Shown here one piece after another: positions 1 to 10,284 of a stretch of 64,000 nucleotides of DNA. Made by a program: the position numbers and the translations under genes. Below the pieces are notes generated by a model. The model was not told where the DNA came from, made no database searches, and saw nothing but the letters and a program-made list of their open reading frames with translations. Numbering within the stretch: position 1 is the first letter of the stretch; each line of letters starts with the position of its first letter. The stretch lies in contig CP132903.1 in assembly GCA_031446145.1 (NCBI GenBank), forward strand, positions 620,001 through 684,000. Direction: 5' to 3'. Source of the stretch: Arsenophonus sp031446145. GTDB lineage: Bacteria; Pseudomonadota; Gammaproteobacteria; Enterobacterales; Enterobacteriaceae.

Positions 1-97
1 AAATCAATCAATTTTTTTAATTTTATAAAAATAAACAATCATTATTTCATAATATAAAAAAATATAAAACATGAAACATTAATAAAATTTTTGTTTT

Positions 98-1280
98 TTA
101 ATCTTTGTTGTAATTGGCCAATAAAATAAATATAATAGAAACAGAGACACAAAATCCCATAAATCCTACCATTAGCCATTCTGTTGTTATTTTAAAAAAA
201 GATATTAAATAACCAATAAAGCTACCTATGCCAAAACGTATAGCTCCAATTATAGAAAACATCGTACCGGCGATATGGGAATAATGATCCTAAGATAAGA
301 GTGACGGCATTAGAAGATATCATAGTAATGCTAACGACGTAAATAGCAATACCAAAAATCATAGAAATAAAACCTAAATTCAATATTGTAGTCAAAACAA
401 GCCAAACTTCCATAATAAATTGTATAGTTAAGCCTAAATTTAAAATTTTTAATGACCCAAAACGATGGGCATAATGAGTGTTAAGTATTGTAAATAAAAA
501 TGAAAAAATGATATTTAAGCTAAAGTAGTATCCAAAATTTTTCGGCGAAATACCATTTAATTCAATATAAAAAAATGGACCTGTATTTAAAAAAGAAAAT
601 AATCCAGAAAATGAAAATCCATTACTTATAATATAATAAATTACTCGTTTATTTTTTATATATTAAAATAAATTGTTTTATTGTTGTACTTATATTAATT
701 TCTTTTTTTATCTTTAGATAAAGTTTCTTTAATAAAGAAATTAATTAATAAAGCTCCAATAATGCCTGTTAAAAGAAATAAAAATAAAAATTGCACGCCA
801 AGAAAACCAAAGCATAATCGTGGCACCTAAAATTGGTGCTAATAATGGTGCGATTGCCATAACTAATAAAACAAAAGATATGCTGCGTGAAAAATTATCT
901 TTACTAAAGATATCTCTTAGCAAAGCATTAATTATAACGCTTACTGCTATCGATAACCCTTGTAAAAAACGTATAATAATAAGTTGGTCAATATTATTAG
1001 TTAAAGAACAAATAGCTGATGTGATTGAAAAAAATTACACCAATCAATATAACTGGTTTTCTACCAATTGTATCAGTTATAGGACCATAAAAAATTTGAC
1101 TTATTGAAAATCCAAAAATATAGCTATTTAAGGTCATTTCTACTGACCTGTATTAATATTAAAATTTTTTGCAACAGATGGTAGACTAGATAAATACATA
1201 TCAATAGCTAATGGCATCAACATAGATAAAAAACCTAAAATCAAAATTAATTTGAAATAAGCGTAAGAATAACTTTGCAT
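98..1280 (-). pseudogene. bcr: Bcr/CflA-family drug efflux MFS transporter, frameshifted pseudogene
   Basis: Reading the minus strand in several frames recovers almost the whole of a Bcr-like 12-TM major facilitator: an N-terminus with MPLAIDMYL, the loop TDTIGRKP, then NALLRDIFSKDNFS, LLVMAIAPLLAPI and, near the end, MISSNA and IRFGIG. These pieces lie in order but in different frames, with an early stop at 1140-1142 and shifts near 1015, 790 and 285. The start at 1280 follows a GGAG ribosome site about 10 bases upstream. The remnant is about 1183 bp, close to the 396-codon E. coli gene, so it decayed by small indels rather than large deletions. In the family Bcr exports bicyclomycin and sulfonamides and is dispensable. 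At least four disruptions make a functional product very unlikely. Confidence 0.88.
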
Positions 1281-1346
1281 TTTGATTAGCTCCAAAATAA
1301 AAAGAGAATTATTTTGTACTTTTTTATTAATGTATAAAAAATACAC

Positions 1347-2900
1347 TTGTTTTCTATATAGTTTTTAATAACATAAATTTTATCATTTTTTTATAATAAA
1401 CTTCATAATTGAATAATATAGCTATAAAAAAAATTAGATTTTTTAATCATAAATAACTAGATTTATAAAAATACTAATTTGGTGGTACTAATTTATGAAA
1501 AATATTTTTATCAGATTTACTTATGAAAATCTATTTTAGATTTTTAATTATGCTAATTTGAGCTTGTAAATATATTTAAAATAATATTTTGTATTGCATT
1601 TTTTATATGAGTTAAATTAAATTGTATGAGATATTGTGTGAGGGAAAAAATATTTTTTAATAAGTTTGAATCTTAAAAAGATATTAGTTTGTATATTAAT
1701 TTATATTTTTAAATAAAAAAATGAATTTGATAACATTTTTTATAAAATTTATTATCTTTTAATTATTGAATTAACCATTAAATTTATTTTTTATTTTATA
1801 TTAGTATTTATGATAATTAATGATAAATAATCAATATTTAAATTATGCATATAGAAAAGATTTATATAAATTTTTTATATTTTTTTAGAAAAAAAATTAG
1901 ATATTTTATGAATTTTCAAAAATTATTGTTTTATATATTTAATATAATCATGTATATTTATCAGATAAAATTTTGAATACCGATTATTTTTTTAATTTTA
2001 TATCATTTATTTTATTTGATTTCAATGTAATAAAATATTACATAAATATCTGGAATATTATTTTAGGATAAAGTATTAAATTACATAAAAAATAAGCTTT
2101 TTCAGAAATCTAACAATATATATCTGTGATAAAAAAATATTTTAGTAATATTTTCTTCTTATTTTTTATCAAAAATTTTTAGTTTTTTATTAATTAATGT
2201 AATTACTTAGTTTAAGTAAACACTATGTTTTATAACTTTATATAAAATATATTATTTTTATGGTTATTATTGTAGATTTATTTTATTGAATTCTTAATCA
2301 ATTTTTTTAATTTTTGATTATAAATGTTCTTTGACTTTTAATACTTATATTTTAATTCTATGGTAATAATTGCATGAAAAAAAATAAAACTTTATTAATT
2401 AGATAAATAATATTGATGTTATTATATTTTTTGTTGTAACTTTTTTTAAAAGTATAAATCTGCTTTTAAAAACAATCATGTATTTAATTTATATCAAGGT
2501 ATTTATATATGGTTTTTTGCATAAGTAATTATTTTTAAGATTTACATTAAAATGTTTTTTATTAAAAAATAATTATATAATATTTTTAAAATTTTTTTAG
2601 TTCGTTAAAATATTAAAAATTTAATTAAATTATATTTTTTACAATTTTATGAAAATACTATGTATTTTTTTATTGCAAAATATTAAAAATTATATTATTT
2701 CTGACATTTTTATTAAATTTTTTTATAATATTCTATTGTTAGTAGATAACATATGAATATTTCATAAATAGTTTTTTAAAATAAAATATGTTTTTTATTA
2801 ACAGTAATTTATATGTAATAATAATTTATTTTAGTTAATAAATATTTATTTTAATAAGATTTTAATAAGTTAACTACAAAGAAAAAGGGTATGTATTTGT
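1347..2900. other. Empty AT-rich spacer, 1.55 kb
   Basis: No open frame with recognisable protein similarity and no tRNA-like or strongly structured element was found on either strand. The composition is almost entirely A and T with homopolymer runs. It is probably the residue of deleted genes between the bcr and aspS blocks, which are not neighbours in E. coli. Confidence 0.6.
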
Positions 2901-4672
2901 ATGCGGACAGATTATTGTGGTGGATTAAATATTTCTCAAATTGGAAAAAAAGTAATACTTTGTGGGTGGGTAAATTGTCAGCGTAATTTAGGAAAATTAA
3001 TTTTTATTGATATGAGAGATCGTGAAGGTTTAGTACAAATTGTTTTTTTAAAAAAAAAAATACAGAACTTTTTACTAAAGCATCAAAATTACGTAATGAA
3101 TTTTGTATTCAAATAACAGGTGTAGTTCAAAAGCGTTTACAAAGCAATAAGGAAATATCAACTGGTGATATTGAGATAATTGCTGAAAAATTGACGATTA
3201 TTAATCCTGCAAAACCTTTACCAATAGATAATAAGCAAGAGAATTCAGAAGAAAGTAGACTAACATATCGTTATATCGATTTGCGTCGTCCAGAAATAGC
3301 AAGACGATTAATAGCAAGAGCAAAAATCACTAGTTTTGTACGTCGTTTTATGGATTCCGAAGGTTTTTTAGACATCGAAACTCCTATGCTTACAAAAACA
3401 ACCCCAGAAGGAGCACGGGATTATCTTGTGCCCAGTCGTATTAAAAAAGGTGAATTTTATTCGTTACCACAATCTCCTCAACTCTTTAAGCAATTACTGA
3501 TGATTTCTGGTTTTGATCGTTATTATCAAATAGTTAAGTGCTTTCGTGATGAAGATTCACGTGCAGATCGTCAACCTGAATTTACTCAAATTGATATAGA
3601 AACTTCTTTTATGAGTGCAGAACAAATTCGTGAAATCATGGAACGTTTGATTCGTACGTTATGGCAAGAAAATAAAGGTATTGAATTAGATAATTTTCCA
3701 ATAATAACTTTTTCTGACGCTATTCGACGTTATGGTTCAGATAAACCAGATTTACGTAATCCGCTAGAATTAGTTGATATTGCTGATTTAATTAGTTTAG
3801 TAGAATGCAATAAACTATTTGATGAAATTATTAGTGAACCGGTCAATGAATATCATGGACGTGTTGTTGCATTATGTGTACCGATAGGTACAAAATTAAC
3901 ATTTTTACAATTAGAAGAATATGCTCAATTTGTTGCTGTTCATGGTCTAGAAAAATTCATATGGATCAAAGTAAATGCATGTATTAACAATATAATAAAA
4001 ATTCAAAGTTCGATAAGTAATGTTTTGACTCAAGAGATGATTCATAGCTTATTAATACGTACAAAGGCTAAAGTTGGTGATGTTTTATTCTTAGGTTTAG
4101 GGAAACAAAATATTGTAAATCATGCTATGGGTGCTTTGAGATTAAAATTAGGATATGATTTAAAAATTATAAAAAATAATACTTGGAAACCTCTATGGAT
4201 TATCGATTTTCCTATGTTTAAAGAAGATTTAAATGGGAAATTGCATTCGATGCATCATCCTTTTACTGCACCCAAAAATTGTACTCCTGAACAATTAAAA
4301 GTAAATCCTTTGGGTGCTGTTGCGAATGCTTATGATATGGTTATTAATGGTCATGAAGTAAGTGGTGGTTCTGTGCGTATTCATAATAGTAAAATGCAAC
4401 AAACTGTTTTTGAAATTCTTGATATTACAAAAGAAGATCAAAAAGAAAAATTTGGTTTTTTTCTCGATGCTTTGCAATATGGTACTCCACCACATGCAGG
4501 CTTAGCATTTGGTTTAGATAGGTTAGTTATGTTGTTAACAGAAACAGAAAATATTCGTGATGTCATTGCATTTCCAAAAACAACAGGTGCAGCTTGTTTA
4601 ATGACTGGGGCACCAAGTATAGTTAGTTCTTTCATATTAGATGAATTATCAATTAATATTATTAATAAATAA
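2901..4672 (+). CDS. aspS: Aspartyl-tRNA synthetase, one frameshift in a poly(A) tract
   Basis: Class II synthetase that charges tRNA-Asp in the cytoplasm. The first frame gives the N-terminal OB-fold anticodon domain (MRTDYCGGL to MRDREGLVQIVF). It breaks at an A11 run at 3050-3060, around residue 51. The remaining protein continues without another stop from about 3062: LRNEFCIQ, motif 2 FRDEDSRADRQPEF, the GAD insertion and motif 3 GLAFGLDRL. One added A gives 591 codons including the stop, that is 590 residues, the same as E. coli AspS. The ATG at 2901 matches the family start. Downstream yebC is its usual neighbour. An aspartyl synthetase is essential and no other copy is in the window, so I expect expression by RNA polymerase slippage or ribosomal frameshifting, or else a sequencing error. 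A recent true null is the less likely alternative. Confidence 0.85.
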
Positions 4673-4939
4673 TATTTTTTGATAAATTAATTAATTTAGC
4701 ATTAGTAGTATTTTCGATTTTTAGAATTAATTTAATTAATATTTTAAAGAGATATATTTCAAATAATTAATTAAAAATTAATATAATAATTTGCGAATAA
4801 GTATTTTTAAAAATTATACAAAAGTTATTTAATATCATAGGTCATTTTATTTTTATAAATGTTTAATTAAAAATTATAGAATATTTTATATAAATAATAT
4901 TTATAATCTTTTTCTAAAATTATTTTATGGAGATTATAA

Positions 4940-5662
4940 ATGGCAGGTCATAGTAAATGGGATAATATAAAACATAGAAAATCTGCACAAAATACCAAAC
5001 GTAGTAAACTTTTTAGTAAAATTATTCGTGAAGTGGTAATAGCAACTCGATTAGGTGGTTCTAATGTTTCATTAAATCCGCGCTTGCGCGTTGCTATAGA
5101 TAAAGCATTATATAATAATATGACACGAGATACTATTAATCGCGCTATATCACGTAATATAGTGCATTATAAAAATAGTAATATAGAAAATATTATTTAT
5201 GAAGGTTATGGTCCTAATAATACTGCTTTTATGGTAGATTGTTTGACTGATAATCGTAATCGTACCATATCTGATATACGTAATGCCTTTGCTAAATGTT
5301 CTGGTAGTTTGCTTGTTAAAGGTTCTGTAAGTTATTTGTTCACGAAATGTAATGTTCTGAGTTACACGTCTATTATTGATGAAAATAGTTTTACAGAAAC
5401 TGCATTAAATACTTTTATAGAAGATATTCAATATTGTGATGGTTGTATAAATGTATATACTAAATTAGAAAATTTTATTAGAGTAAAAAAATTTTTGAAT
5501 TTAGCTGGTTTTACACCTTTAACCACTGAAGTAATTATGATTCCAGTAACAAAAAAAAAGATAGATAATGCGACACAATATAAATTATTACGTTTTATTG
5601 ATATTTTAGAAGATTTTTGTGATGTAAAAGCAGTATATCATAATTGTGATTTTGCAGACTGA
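4940..5662 (+). CDS. yebC: YebC/PmpR family transcription/translation factor
   Basis: 240 residues, close to the 246 of E. coli YebC. The family signature MAGHSKWDNIKHRK opens the protein, followed by NPRLRVAIDKAL, NMTRDTINRAI and YEGYGPNN, and the end DVKAVYHNCDFAD is typical. Family members are DNA-binding or ribosome-associated proteins, with some recently linked to relief of ribosome pausing, so the exact role here is uncertain. A GGAG ribosome site lies just before the ATG. In E. coli ruvC and ruvAB follow; here they are gone and the next genes are znuBC on the other strand. Confidence 0.93.
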   Translation: MAGHSKWDNIKHRKSAQNTKRSKLFSKIIREVVIATRLGGSNVSLNPRLRVAIDKALYNNMTRDTINRAISRNIVHYKNSNIENIIYEGYGPNNTAFMVDCLTDNRNRTISDIRNAFAKCSGSLLVKGSVSYLFTKCNVLSYTSIIDENSFTETALNTFIEDIQYCDGCINVYTKLENFIRVKKFLNLAGFTPLTTEVIMIPVTKKKIDNATQYKLLRFIDILEDFCDVKAVYHNCDFAD

Positions 5663-6170
5663 ATTTCTTTTAATATATCACGTGATTTTTGTATTTTTTT
5701 ATTAAGATATTCTATAACCATTTTTTTTGTTAAAAAATACTTTTTAATAAGATTTATTTTTTAATAGATCAAGATAATTTTGCATTAATTTATAAACACA
5801 TATTAATGTTTTATAGTTTTTTAGTATGCAATTAAGTTTTTGAAATGATTTTGGTATTTACTCTTAATCACTTATTAAAAAAAATAATAAAAATACAAAA
5901 ATATTTTTTATGCATTCTAAAATAGAATTTTTTAAATATTATATAAAAAATAGTTTTTCAAGTTTTTTATAATCATAAAATAAAAATATTAAATTATTTT
6001 ATTTCTGTATTATATTTTGATATAAAAATTTAAAATGATGATAATTATGCATATGTGATACAAATAATTTGAATAAATTATTTAATTAGTTCTAAGATTA
6101 AATATAATTTTTTTTATTATTGTTTGCAAAAAATCCAGAAATTTATATTTTATATAGAATGATGTCTAAA
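5663..6170. other. Empty spacer where ruvC/ruvAB would lie
   Basis: By comparison with E. coli gene order this gap between yebC and znuB should hold the Holliday junction genes ruvC, ruvA and ruvB. I see no surviving frame or motif of them; only short chance frames are present. Confidence 0.6.
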
Positions 6171-6956
6171 TTAATTTTTTATTTTAAATAATAAACTCAA
6201 TATGAATAAACTGCTTGCACAAATAACAACTGATGGTCCTGTTGGTGTATCATAATATGCAGATATTAGCAGCCCACCAGTTACAGAAAACATAGCAATA
6301 ATTATAGAAATAACAGCCATTTGTTCTGGTGTTTTTGCAAATTGTCTTCCAGTAGCTGAAGGAATAATAAATAATGAAGTAATAATTAAAGCACCAACAA
6401 ATTTTATTGCAATCCCTATTGTAATTGCTGTTACAAGCATTAACAACGCTTTGAGCTTTTGTATTTTCACACCATCTATAAAAGCTAAATCTTGATTAAT
6501 GGTTATTGAGACTAAATTGCGCCATTGCCATATAAGGATTGTACAAACAATAGTAATACCTACAGCAATTAAAAAAATATCTTCATTAGTTACCGATAAT
6601 AGATCACCAAATAAATAAGTTATTAAATCCATACGTATATTTTCTATTAAGCTAATAATAACTAATCCTATTGAGAGAGTACTATGTGCCATTATTCCTA
6701 ATAGGGTGTCTATGGAGAGTTGGGGATATTTTTCTAACCAAGTTAACAACATTGCTACAATAATTGTAATAAGAATTACAGAATAAAATAGATTTATTTG
6801 AAATAATAATCCAAAAGCAATACCTACTAGTGAAGCATGAGCGAGAGTATCACCAAAATAAGACATACGTCGCCAAATAATAAATGAACCTAACAATCCT
6901 GATACTATAGCTAATAGCATACCCGCTAACCATCCAGGAAATAATAATTTAATCAT
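6171..6956 (-). CDS. znuB: Zinc ABC transporter permease ZnuB
   Basis: 261 residues, identical in length to E. coli ZnuB. It is an ABC-3 type inner-membrane permease with many hydrophobic segments. Diagnostic stretches are FPGWLAGMLL at the start, WRRMSYFGDTLAHASL, DTLLGIMAHS, KFVGALIITSLFIIP and YYDTPTGPSV near the end. It forms the channel for high-affinity zinc uptake with the ATPase ZnuC and the periplasmic binder ZnuA. Its ATG shares one base with the stop codon of znuC (TAATG), so the two are translationally coupled. The pair is divergent from znuA. Confidence 0.96.
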   Translation of the reverse strand: MIKLLFPGWLAGMLLAIVSGLLGSFIIWRRMSYFGDTLAHASLVGIAFGLLFQINLFYSVILITIIVAMLLTWLEKYPQLSIDTLLGIMAHSTLSIGLVIISLIENIRMDLITYLFGDLLSVTNEDIFLIAVGITIVCTILIWQWRNLVSITINQDLAFIDGVKIQKLKALLMLVTAITIGIAIKFVGALIITSLFIIPSATGRQFAKTPEQMAVISIIIAMFSVTGGLLISAYYDTPTGPSVVICASSLFILSLLFKIKN

Positions 6957-7711
6957 TATGATATCATTTTCCTATTAAATATCTTATTGGTGACATGATT
7001 AAAATCACAGTGATCTTTTTTATGGTTATGCATATAAGTTTTTTTTGAATTATGATGACCAAACATAGCAATAAATTTTGGATCTAAAACTACATCTTTA
7101 GGATGTCCAGAACAGAAAATGTGTTTATTAATACATAGTATTTTATCACTTATTCCCATAATTAGATGGAGATCATGTGAAATCATAAAAATAGCACAAT
7201 GGAATTCTGTACGAATATTATGAATCATGTTATATAAAATGATTTGACCATTGATGTCTACACCTTGAGTTGGTTCATCTAAGACAAGCAATTGTGGTTG
7301 ATGAAGTAATGCGCGGGCAAGTAAAACACGTTGTGTTTCACCTCCTGATAATTTTTGCATTTCTTTGTGAAGCAGATGATCGGCACCGACACGTTTTAAA
7401 GTGTGAATGACATCATTAATTTTTACTTTAGGTTTTAACGTCATGAAACGTTTAACCGTTAGAGGAATTATTAGTTCTAAAGATAATTTTTGTGGTACAT
7501 AACCAATACGTAATTTAGTTGGATAAATAATTTTTCCTTGATTTGGCAGTATAAGTCCCAAAAGTATTTTTGCAAGTGTTGATTTTCCTGCACCATTTGG
7601 ACCTAATAATGTCAATATTTCAAGTGAATGTAAATCAAAAGAGATATTTTTGATTATTTGATGAGAATTAAAACTAACAGTAACATTTTTCAAACTTAGT
7701 AGGGTGTGCAT
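6956..7711 (-). CDS. znuC: Zinc ABC transporter ATP-binding protein ZnuC
   Basis: 251 residues, the E. coli length. Walker A is GPNGAGKST at about residue 37, the ABC signature is LSGGETQRVLLARALL, and Walker B is LLVLDEPTQGVD followed by the switch histidine in MISHDLH. The C-terminal tail is histidine-rich (HMHNHKKDHCDFNH type), as in other ZnuC proteins, and may sense or bind zinc. It is the first gene of the minus-strand znuCB unit. The divergent control region with znuA holds a probable Zur operator. Confidence 0.96.
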   Translation of the reverse strand: MHTLLSLKNVTVSFNSHQIIKNISFDLHSLEILTLLGPNGAGKSTLAKILLGLILPNQGKIIYPTKLRIGYVPQKLSLELIIPLTVKRFMTLKPKVKINDVIHTLKRVGADHLLHKEMQKLSGGETQRVLLARALLHQPQLLVLDEPTQGVDINGQIILYNMIHNIRTEFHCAIFMISHDLHLIMGISDKILCINKHIFCSGHPKDVVLDPKFIAMFGHHNSKKTYMHNHKKDHCDFNHVTNKIFNRKMIS

Positions 7712-7735
7712 GGTAAATATTTTTGCCGAATGTTT

Positions 7736-7758
7736 AAAATTTTATGATATAACATTAA
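7736..7758. promoter_or_regulatory. Probable Zur operator in the znuC/znuA divergent region
   Basis: Read on the minus strand this 23-bp site contains AATGTTATA followed after a short centre by TAAAATTTT. It matches 17 of the 22 defined positions of the gammaproteobacterial Zur palindrome as I remember it (GAAATGTTATA, N, TATAACATTTC). It sits between the divergent starts of znuC and znuA, exactly where Zur acts in E. coli. The left half-site is much better kept than the right. In 80% AT DNA some match is expected by chance, so the position is the stronger argument. The zur gene itself is not in the window. Confidence 0.55.
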
Positions 7759-7785
7759 TAAAATTAATCTATGGAAAGTATCTTT

Positions 7786-8745
7786 ATGTTACATAAAAGA
7801 ATCAAGATTATTCAAAGAATTATAACAAAATTTGTTTTTCTTTTATTTTTACTAAGTGTTTTGTTTAATGTAAAAGCAAATGTTGTCACCTCAATTCGTC
7901 CATTGGGTTTTATTGCCTCTGCTATTACTCATAATGTAACTGATGTAGAAATATTATTACCTGATACTGTTTCACCTCATCATTATTTTTTAAAACCTTC
8001 TGATATAAAAAAAATCAAGAAAGCTGATCTTTTTGTTTGGATTGGTCCTGATATGGAATCTTTTTTAAGAAAGTTATTAATAAATTTTCCTAATAAAAAA
8101 CGTATTACTTTAATGGAAGAATTAGATATAAAAAAAATTTTGTTAAAAAATAATAATATTCCATTGCTAAAAAATAAAAGTTTTTATAATAGTAATTTTT
8201 ACTTTTCTGAAGATAATATACATAGTACATATAATGTACATATTTGGTTATCACCTGATGTTGCAAGGATTACGGCTAAAATCATCTATGATCGTTTAAT
8301 ACTATTGTATCCTAAATATCAAAACCAATTAAATTTAAATCTTCATAAATTTTATTTAGATTTAAAGGAAACTGATAAATATATTGCTAACATGTTAAGA
8401 TCAGTAGTTGATAAAGAATATTTTGTATTTCATGATGCTTATAATTATTTTGAAAAACATTATCATTTATCTTCATTAGGTTATTTTACGATTAATCCTA
8501 TTATTCAACCTGGTGCTAAAAAATTATATCAAATAAGAAGAATATTGACTCAAAAAAATGCAATGTGTATTTTTCTTGAACCGCAATTTAAAGCAAATGT
8601 TATTACTACTGTTATAAAAGATATGGATGTAAAAATGGGTATTTTAGACCCATTAGGGAGTAGTATTACTTTAAGTAAGAATAGTTATGTAGAATTTTTA
8701 AAGGTTTTATCTCATCAATTTAAAAACTGTCTAGATAAAAATTAG
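7786..8745 (+). CDS. znuA: Periplasmic zinc-binding protein ZnuA
   Basis: Binds Zn(II) in the periplasm and delivers it to ZnuBC. I chose the ATG at 7786 (MLHKR) instead of the in-frame ATG at 7771, because E. coli ZnuA starts MLHKK and GGAAAG lies about 8 bases upstream. A hydrophobic signal peptide (FVFLLFLLSVLFNVKA) follows. Zinc ligand contexts are kept: SPHHYFLKPSD, VHIWLSPD and YFVFHDAYNYF. The acidic histidine-rich loop that precedes the second ligand in most ZnuA proteins is missing and replaced by an Asn/Ser/Phe stretch. The end GILDPLGSSI and the final cysteine region match the family. The gene is transcribed away from znuCB. Confidence 0.94.
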   Translation: MLHKRIKIIQRIITKFVFLLFLLSVLFNVKANVVTSIRPLGFIASAITHNVTDVEILLPDTVSPHHYFLKPSDIKKIKKADLFVWIGPDMESFLRKLLINFPNKKRITLMEELDIKKILLKNNNIPLLKNKSFYNSNFYFSEDNIHSTYNVHIWLSPDVARITAKIIYDRLILLYPKYQNQLNLNLHKFYLDLKETDKYIANMLRSVVDKEYFVFHDAYNYFEKHYHLSSLGYFTINPIIQPGAKKLYQIRRILTQKNAMCIFLEPQFKANVITTVIKDMDVKMGILDPLGSSITLSKNSYVEFLKVLSHQFKNCLDKN

Positions 8746-8759
8746 AAGGAATTTAATAC

Positions 8760-10118
8760 GTGCATCAGATGGTGAAAACTATCGTTCAGGTATATGGCAA
8801 TTTACCTAAACCACATAAAATTATGTTAGGTACATTAACTTTAGTAACAGTAGTTGTTGGTATTTGGAAACCTGTGGTTATGCATCCTGACGATATAGAT
8901 ATAAATACTTCACAGAAAGAATCATCAATAAAAACAGGGATTATTTTGGATACTGCTCATAATCATTCAAAAGATATGAGTAAAAGCGCTAATTTAGATA
9001 ATATTACAATTGATAATGATAACAATGAATTATTATCAGATGAAGAGATTCTTAATGAAAACAAAATTTTTTCTGATGAGCATATTGTTTTAAATGGTGA
9101 TAATCTAACAAGTATTTTAACTCAATATGGTTTAGATGTTAGTGATATTGCTATATTATCCAATAAATATAAAGCGTTACGTAATTTAAAAATTGGACAA
9201 ATTTTAAATTGGGAACTTAATAAAAATGGTGAATTACAAATATTAACATGGATTATTTCTGAACGAGAAATAAGAGTATATACTCGCCAAGGTAAGTCTA
9301 ATGTTTTTAATGAAGAAAAAAAAATTCGCACCGGTATTTGGATTGAAAAAGTTATAAAAGGCAAAATAATCAACAATTTGATTAATAGTGTTATGCATGC
9401 GGGTTTAACTTACAAAGAAGCTTGTGAAGTATCTAAAGTATTAAAATTACAAATTGATTTACGAAAATTAAAATATGGTGATAAATTTTCTATATTATTA
9501 AGTCGTGAAATGTTTTTTGATATTCATAGTAAGCAAAGTCGTTTATTAGGTATTCATTTATTAACTAATGGAAAAAATTATTATTTTTTTCGAGCAAATA
9601 ATGGTCACTATTATGATAGTGAAGCTAATAGTTTAGAACTAGATTTTTTGCGTTACCCAACAAGAAAACCATTTAGGGTATCTTCACATTTTAGTTTACG
9701 TCGTGTAAATCCAGTAACAGGACGTTTAGCTCCTCATCAGGGAGTCGATTTTTCGATGCCAATAGGAACTCCTATATTAGCAGTGAGTGATGGTGAAATT
9801 ATTGTAGCCAAATATGCTGGAGCAGCTGGAAATTTCATTGCAATTCGTCATGGTCATCAATATATAACTCGTTATATGCATTTAAGAAAGTTGTTAGTTA
9901 AACCAGGACAAAAAATAAAAAAAGGTGAATGCATTGGATTATCAGGAAATACTGGACGTACTACTGGACCACATCTTCATTATGAATTATGGTTTAATAA
10001 GCAAGCAGTGAACCCATTAACTGTTAATTTACCTGATTCAGGTAAATTAACAGGTAAAGAACGTCAACTTTATTTAGAAAAAGTAAAAGATAATACTGTA
10101 AAATTAAAAATTGATTAA
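8760..10118 (+). CDS. mepM: Murein DD-endopeptidase MepM (M23 family)
   Basis: 452 residues against about 440 in E. coli MepM (YebA). The order is an N-terminal membrane anchor (IMLGTLTLVTVVVGIW), a LysM/OapA-like segment around residues 105-150 (LTSILTQYGLD, LRNLKIGQ), and a C-terminal peptidase M23 domain. The metal motifs are PHQGVDF and HLHYELW. It cuts D-Ala-mDAP cross-links so that peptidoglycan can expand. I used the GTG at 8760, which has AAGGA about 10 bases upstream; the ATG at 8769 is an alternative. It follows znuA by 14 bases, but in E. coli the two are separate units. Its retention agrees with the complete murein pathway further along. Confidence 0.94.
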   Translation: MHQMVKTIVQVYGNLPKPHKIMLGTLTLVTVVVGIWKPVVMHPDDIDINTSQKESSIKTGIILDTAHNHSKDMSKSANLDNITIDNDNNELLSDEEILNENKIFSDEHIVLNGDNLTSILTQYGLDVSDIAILSNKYKALRNLKIGQILNWELNKNGELQILTWIISEREIRVYTRQGKSNVFNEEKKIRTGIWIEKVIKGKIINNLINSVMHAGLTYKEACEVSKVLKLQIDLRKLKYGDKFSILLSREMFFDIHSKQSRLLGIHLLTNGKNYYFFRANNGHYYDSEANSLELDFLRYPTRKPFRVSSHFSLRRVNPVTGRLAPHQGVDFSMPIGTPILAVSDGEIIVAKYAGAAGNFIAIRHGHQYITRYMHLRKLLVKPGQKIKKGECIGLSGNTGRTTGPHLHYELWFNKQAVNPLTVNLPDSGKLTGKERQLYLEKVKDNTVKLKID

Positions 10119-10284
10119 TAACAAAATTTTTATGAATATTTATATCATTTTTTAGATAGATGATATACTTTTGTATTAGTAATAAGTTATTTTATTCTTT
10201 GAGTATGTAATTTATGAACAATTATCATAATAAAATATGAGTTATTATAAATGTTAATTTTTTGTTTTCTATTTGAGTGTATTA

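Noticed and set aside
820..1107. 95-codon plus-strand frame opposite bcr
   Set aside because: It is the antisense shadow of the bcr pseudogene, whose minus-strand similarity explains the region.
5638..5721. 27-codon minus-strand frame overlapping the end of yebC
   Set aside because: Short, partly antisense to yebC, and without similarity to anything recognised, including ruvC.
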